Origin: CAYNWK01 sp964400875
GTDB taxonomy: Bacteria; Chloroflexota; Anaerolineae; Anaerolineales; UBA4823
Length of the DNA stretch: 8,147 nt
NCBI GenBank assembly: GCA_964400875.1
Contig: CAYNWK010000189.1
Coordinates: 1-8,147, forward strand
Direction of reading: 5' to 3'
A program made the translations under genes and the position numbers. Shown here in pieces: positions 6,236 through 8,147 of this stretch (its first letter is position 1; each line of letters opens with the position of its first letter). The notes under the pieces were generated by a model. That model was not told the origin of the DNA. It saw nothing but the letters and a program-made list of their open reading frames with translations, and searched no databases.

Positions 6236-8147
6236 ATCCAAATACGCGGGGCGCGGGCGCACAACCTGCAGAGCGTGGATGTGGATTTCCCGCGCGGCAT
6301 GCTGACGGTGGTGACCGGCGTTTCCGGGTCGGGCAAGTCGAGCCTGGTAGGTGACGTCCTGGAAGCCGAAGCGCAGCGCCGCTACCTGGAAAGTCTGACC
6401 CTTTACGAACGTCAGGGCGTCAGCGAAGGGCCGGAGGCGCCGGTGGATGCGCTGACCGGGCTGGGGGTTACCCTTACGGTAGACCCTCACCGGCACAAAT
6501 ACGACCGGCGGGTGACCGTAGGCGCGGTGAGCGAGATCGCCCACCACCTGGCGGCGCTGTTCAGCGTCGCGGGTCAGCGGCGCTGCCTGGAATGCGGCGC
6601 GGCCATGCAGCGCGGGCAGTCCTGGATCTGCCCGTCCTGCGGGGCCAGCGCGCCGCTCGCCGAACCGCGCCATTTCTCGCCGCGTACCTACGCGGCCGCC
6701 TGCCAGACCTGCCAGGGAGTCGGCGCGCTGCAGCAGCCCGCCCCGGAGAAATTGATCGTCCATCCCGACAAGCCGCTCTGCGGAGGGGCGATGCACTCGC
6801 CCGGTTTCTTCCCCAAAGGCTTCCTGTGCAAACCGTACAACAGCGGCTATGATGCGCTGCGCGCCCTGGCGGCGCGCTACGACTTCGACCCGGAGACGAC
6901 CCCGTGGAACGAGATGAGCACGGCGGCCCAGCAGGCCTTTCTCTATGGCGACCCCGAGCCGCTGGAAATCGCCTACCACAGCCGTAGCGGGCGGGTGACC
7001 ACCCGCCGGGGCCCGTACGCCGGGTTCTACGGCCTGATCCTGGACTGGGACCGGGGCGGTACGTATACGAACGCCGTCCCCTGCCCGGGCTGCGGCGGGG
7101 CTCGCCTGCGCCCTGAATACCTGGCGGTGACCCTCGCCGGGCGCAGTATCGCCGAACTGAACGAACTGCCCCTGAGCCGGCTGGCTCAGCTGGCTGATCA
7201 GATCGAGCTCTCCCCGCAGGCAGCCGCGCTGGTGGAGAGCAATCTAGGGGTCTTCCGTCAGCGCTTGGGCTTCCTCAACCGCCTCGGCCTGGGCTACCTG
7301 CAGCTGAACCGCATCGCCGGGACGCTCTCAGCCGGGGAAGCGCAGCGGGTCAAGCTTGCCGGCTTGCTGGGCAGCGGCCTGACCGCGCTGACCGTGCTTT
7401 TGGACGAACCCTCGCGCGGCCTGCACCCGGCGGAGGTCGGCGCGCTGCGCGACGTGTTGCTGGAGCTGCGCGACGAAGGGCATAGCGTGATCGTGGTCGA
7501 GCACGACCCGGTGCTGATCCAGGCGGCGGACCATTTGATCGACTTGGGTCCGGGGGCGGGAGCCAGCGGAGGGCAGATCGTCGCCCAAGGTCCCCCTTTG
7601 GAGGTCGCCGCCGGAGAAGGCCTCACCGCGCGCTGGCTGCGCGGGGAACGCTTGGCCGAACTGGCTGCGGAATCGTACCTGCGCCCGCGCCGGGAGGCGC
7701 GCGGCTGGCTGACCATCCACGGGCCGCGGGCCAACAATCTAATCGGGGACGACGTGCGCCTGCCGCTGGGTGTCCTGGCAGGTGTCTGCGGGGTCTCCGG
7801 TTCGGGCAAGAGCACGCTGATCCTGGACACCCTCGGCCGGGCCCTGGCCCCCAAAAAGCACACTACCTCGGTCGCCCAGGAGCCGATCGCGCCTGGCGAA
7901 CACGACGGCATCAGCGGCGCGCCGGGGCGGGCTATCCTGGTTGACCAGGCGCGTGCGGGGCTGGTCAGCCCGGCTTCCTTCCTGGGCTTGGAACAGCCCT
8001 TGCGAAGCCTGTATGCCGGGAGCGCCGCGTCCCACGCGCTGGGCTTGAGTGCTGAGGACTTCGCTCGAGGCTGCAGCGCTTGTAATGGGCGGGGCGCGAC
8101 GCGCCTGGACATGGGCTTCTTACCCGACGTGGTTGCGCCTTGCGAAA
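3809..8147 (+). CDS. Tandem (double) UvrA-like ABC ATPase, 3' end outside the window
   Basis: An unbroken frame of 1446 codons that runs off the right edge. It encodes two UvrA-like proteins in tandem, each with two ABC modules, where a normal UvrA (about 940 residues) has two in total. Module 1: Walker A GVSGSGKT 29-36, Q83, signature LSRGE 346-350, Walker B D372/E373, switch H402. Module 2: K499, Q534, LSGGE 681-685, D708/E709, H741. Module 3: K843, LSAGE 1173-1177, D1199/E1200, H1232; the Q-loop glutamine is replaced by P893. Module 4: K1334, Q1380, then the window ends. Zinc CXXC pairs occur at 242/245 with 261/264 (plus 269/272), 579/582 with 602/605, 941/944 with 965/968, and 1422/1425 with C1445. 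Half one keeps a UvrB-binding-like segment but lacks the insertion domain; half two is the reverse. UvrA family proteins scan DNA for damage as ATP-dependent dimers. This one is probably a single-chain pseudo-dimer with a repair, sensing or drug-resistance role. By analogy with UvrA, about 180 residues are missing. Family certain, role inferred. Confidence 0.93.
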   Translation, partial: MPVKVRGAAEHNLQDIDVDFGDGLTVVTGVSGSGKTSLVFDTLYHEARRRFLQVYTSGEAAQRLAPARVRKIEGLGPAVAVGQNLLNRNPNSILATASGLHPFLRLLYQNFGERRCARCGAPAAIASEDAILEQLLSQAARGPVGVQAVLLRGALGSQRTLLEMLAREFGRARLLVDGSPWDGAPLGPGAPHDLSIAIANLNPDADVAAARGALESAKALGAQALALVSAHAERTYARAPVCTRCGAWFPELRAVHFNQVCPHCGGEGCGRCAHSGLPPHAAAVFWEGLRLNELLALNVAQAHDLFSAAAFPAAAGRLREEVTRRLEALRAVGLDYLGLDRPAPTLSRGEAQRVRLALALTSRLEDMLHILDEPTIGLHSADVSRLLSALRRLPGPVIYVEHDRGAAAQADRAIDLGPGAGPHGGRVVYAGSPGGLWASDTATGRYFSLQERVATPERRPPPQGFLTVRGAHLRSLDGFDAPIPLGRLTVITGVSGSGKSTLVEDVLAASLNEKQPTGCKNIEGPALKAVLVDQSPIGRNPRSTPATYTKLSDIIRELYAAQTGLSISHFSFNRPEGACPICSGMGAVEVKLRYLPSTWITCEECEGRRYNEEVLAHRVAFGSQALAIDEFYDLSVAEARALFAKVEGLVDSRRRAARRVLRALEDIGLGYLALGQPSPTLSGGEAQRVKLARYLGRRSLDKSLLVLDEPSTGLHAQDLAGLLAVLDRLVRASCTVVIVEHNLDVIRAADWCLDLGPGAGPEGGRLLYAGPPQGLVEVSESATGRALLGAVEVRPTVDPGSPSSRRPEAIQIRGARAHNLQSVDVDFPRGMLTVVTGVSGSGKSSLVGDVLEAEAQRRYLESLTLYERQGVSEGPEAPVDALTGLGVTLTVDPHRHKYDRRVTVGAVSEIAHHLAALFSVAGQRRCLECGAAMQRGQSWICPSCGASAPLAEPRHFSPRTYAAACQTCQGVGALQQPAPEKLIVHPDKPLCGGAMHSPGFFPKGFLCKPYNSGYDALRALAARYDFDPETTPWNEMSTAAQQAFLYGDPEPLEIAYHSRSGRVTTRRGPYAGFYGLILDWDRGGTYTNAVPCPGCGGARLRPEYLAVTLAGRSIAELNELPLSRLAQLADQIELSPQAAALVESNLGVFRQRLGFLNRLGLGYLQLNRIAGTLSAGEAQRVKLAGLLGSGLTALTVLLDEPSRGLHPAEVGALRDVLLELRDEGHSVIVVEHDPVLIQAADHLIDLGPGAGASGGQIVAQGPPLEVAAGEGLTARWLRGERLAELAAESYLRPRREARGWLTIHGPRANNLIGDDVRLPLGVLAGVCGVSGSGKSTLILDTLGRALAPKKHTTSVAQEPIAPGEHDGISGAPGRAILVDQARAGLVSPASFLGLEQPLRSLYAGSAASHALGLSAEDFARGCSACNGRGATRLDMGFLPDVVAPCE
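5858..5880 (+). repeat. 23-base exact repeat, copy A (ABC signature of module 2)
   Basis: Identical over 23 bases to 7334-7356; both encode the G-E-A-Q-R-V-K-L stretch of the ABC signature helix. It reflects the internal duplication of the gene together with strong codon preference, and it is a possible site for recombination between the halves. Confidence 0.8.
6236..8147 (+). repeat. Second UvrA-like half of the tandem protein (modules 3 and 4, cut by window end)
   Basis: From residue 810 the sequence restarts as a UvrA N-terminus (IQIRGARAHNLQ). ABC module 3 follows, then a CXXC pair (926/929), only 11 residues, the zinc module (941/944 and 965/968, the exact X20 spacing of E. coli UvrA) and an insertion-domain-like segment (about 969-1091) ending in a CXXC (1092/1095). 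Module 4 then starts near residue 1305. The absence of a UvrB-binding segment resembles class II UvrA (UvrA2) proteins, including the daunorubicin-resistance protein DrrC group, as I recall them. The 3' end is not in the window. Confidence 0.82.
7334..7356 (+). repeat. 23-base exact repeat, copy B (ABC signature of module 3)
   Basis: Second copy of the repeat at 5858-5880, in the same codon frame. The first flanking base differs on each side, so the identity is exactly 23 bases. Confidence 0.8.

Noticed and set aside
5984..6979. 331-codon minus-strand open frame inside the UvrA-like gene
   Set aside because: It lies entirely antisense to the linker and module 3 region, where the plus frame has clear family motifs. 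The translation is low-complexity Arg/Ala/Gly-rich with no recognisable domain, as expected for a shadow in GC-rich DNA.
7294..8112. 272-codon minus-strand open frame
   Set aside because: Antisense to conserved motifs of modules 3 and 4 (signature, Walker B, Walker A); Ser/Pro/Arg-rich translation without family resemblance.

Overview
The window looks like chromosomal DNA from a GC-rich, free-living bacterium, most likely a member of the Chloroflexota (Anaerolineae-like). That placement is an inference. It rests on a very large MalT-type LuxR regulator starting with the K-L-Y-I-P-P block common in that phylum, on a short secreted protein of a kind I associate with Anaerolineae, and on an oversized UvrA-type ATPase. 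There are no tRNA or rRNA genes, no mobile elements and no CRISPR array.

Layout. Positions 15-2783 (minus strand) hold a complete 922-residue ATP-dependent LuxR-family regulator. Positions 2784-3275 are a 492-base divergent intergenic region. It holds an AT-rich promoter-like island, a strong GTGGGGGT/ACCCCCAC inverted repeat, a 14-bp dyad and a possible 21-codon leader. It also holds a hairpin that would bury the ribosome binding site of the regulator. Positions 3276-3686 (plus) encode a 136-residue exported protein that ends at a clear intrinsic terminator (3709-3751). From 3809 to the right edge (plus) runs one uninterrupted reading frame of 1446 codons that continues past the window.

The main point of interest is this last gene. 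It is not an ordinary UvrA: it is two UvrA-like proteins joined head to tail, giving four ABC ATPase modules (Walker A lysines K35, K499, K843, K1334). The two halves have complementary architectures. The first keeps about 120 residues where UvrA has its UvrB-binding domain but has lost the insertion domain. The second has lost the UvrB-binding segment but keeps an insertion domain of about 120 residues. In both halves the N-terminal module has an altered ABC signature (LSRGE, LSAGE), the third module lacks the Q-loop glutamine, and the fourth has a diverged loop after its Q-loop. This suggests a specialised pseudo-dimeric UvrA paralog with divided roles, in DNA repair, damage sensing or resistance to DNA-binding compounds. 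It is unlikely to be the housekeeping excinuclease subunit.

The genes do not form an obvious operon. The regulator is divergent from the secreted protein, and a terminator separates the secreted protein from the UvrA-like gene, which has its own Shine-Dalgarno. Any link between the regulator and its neighbours is unproven.
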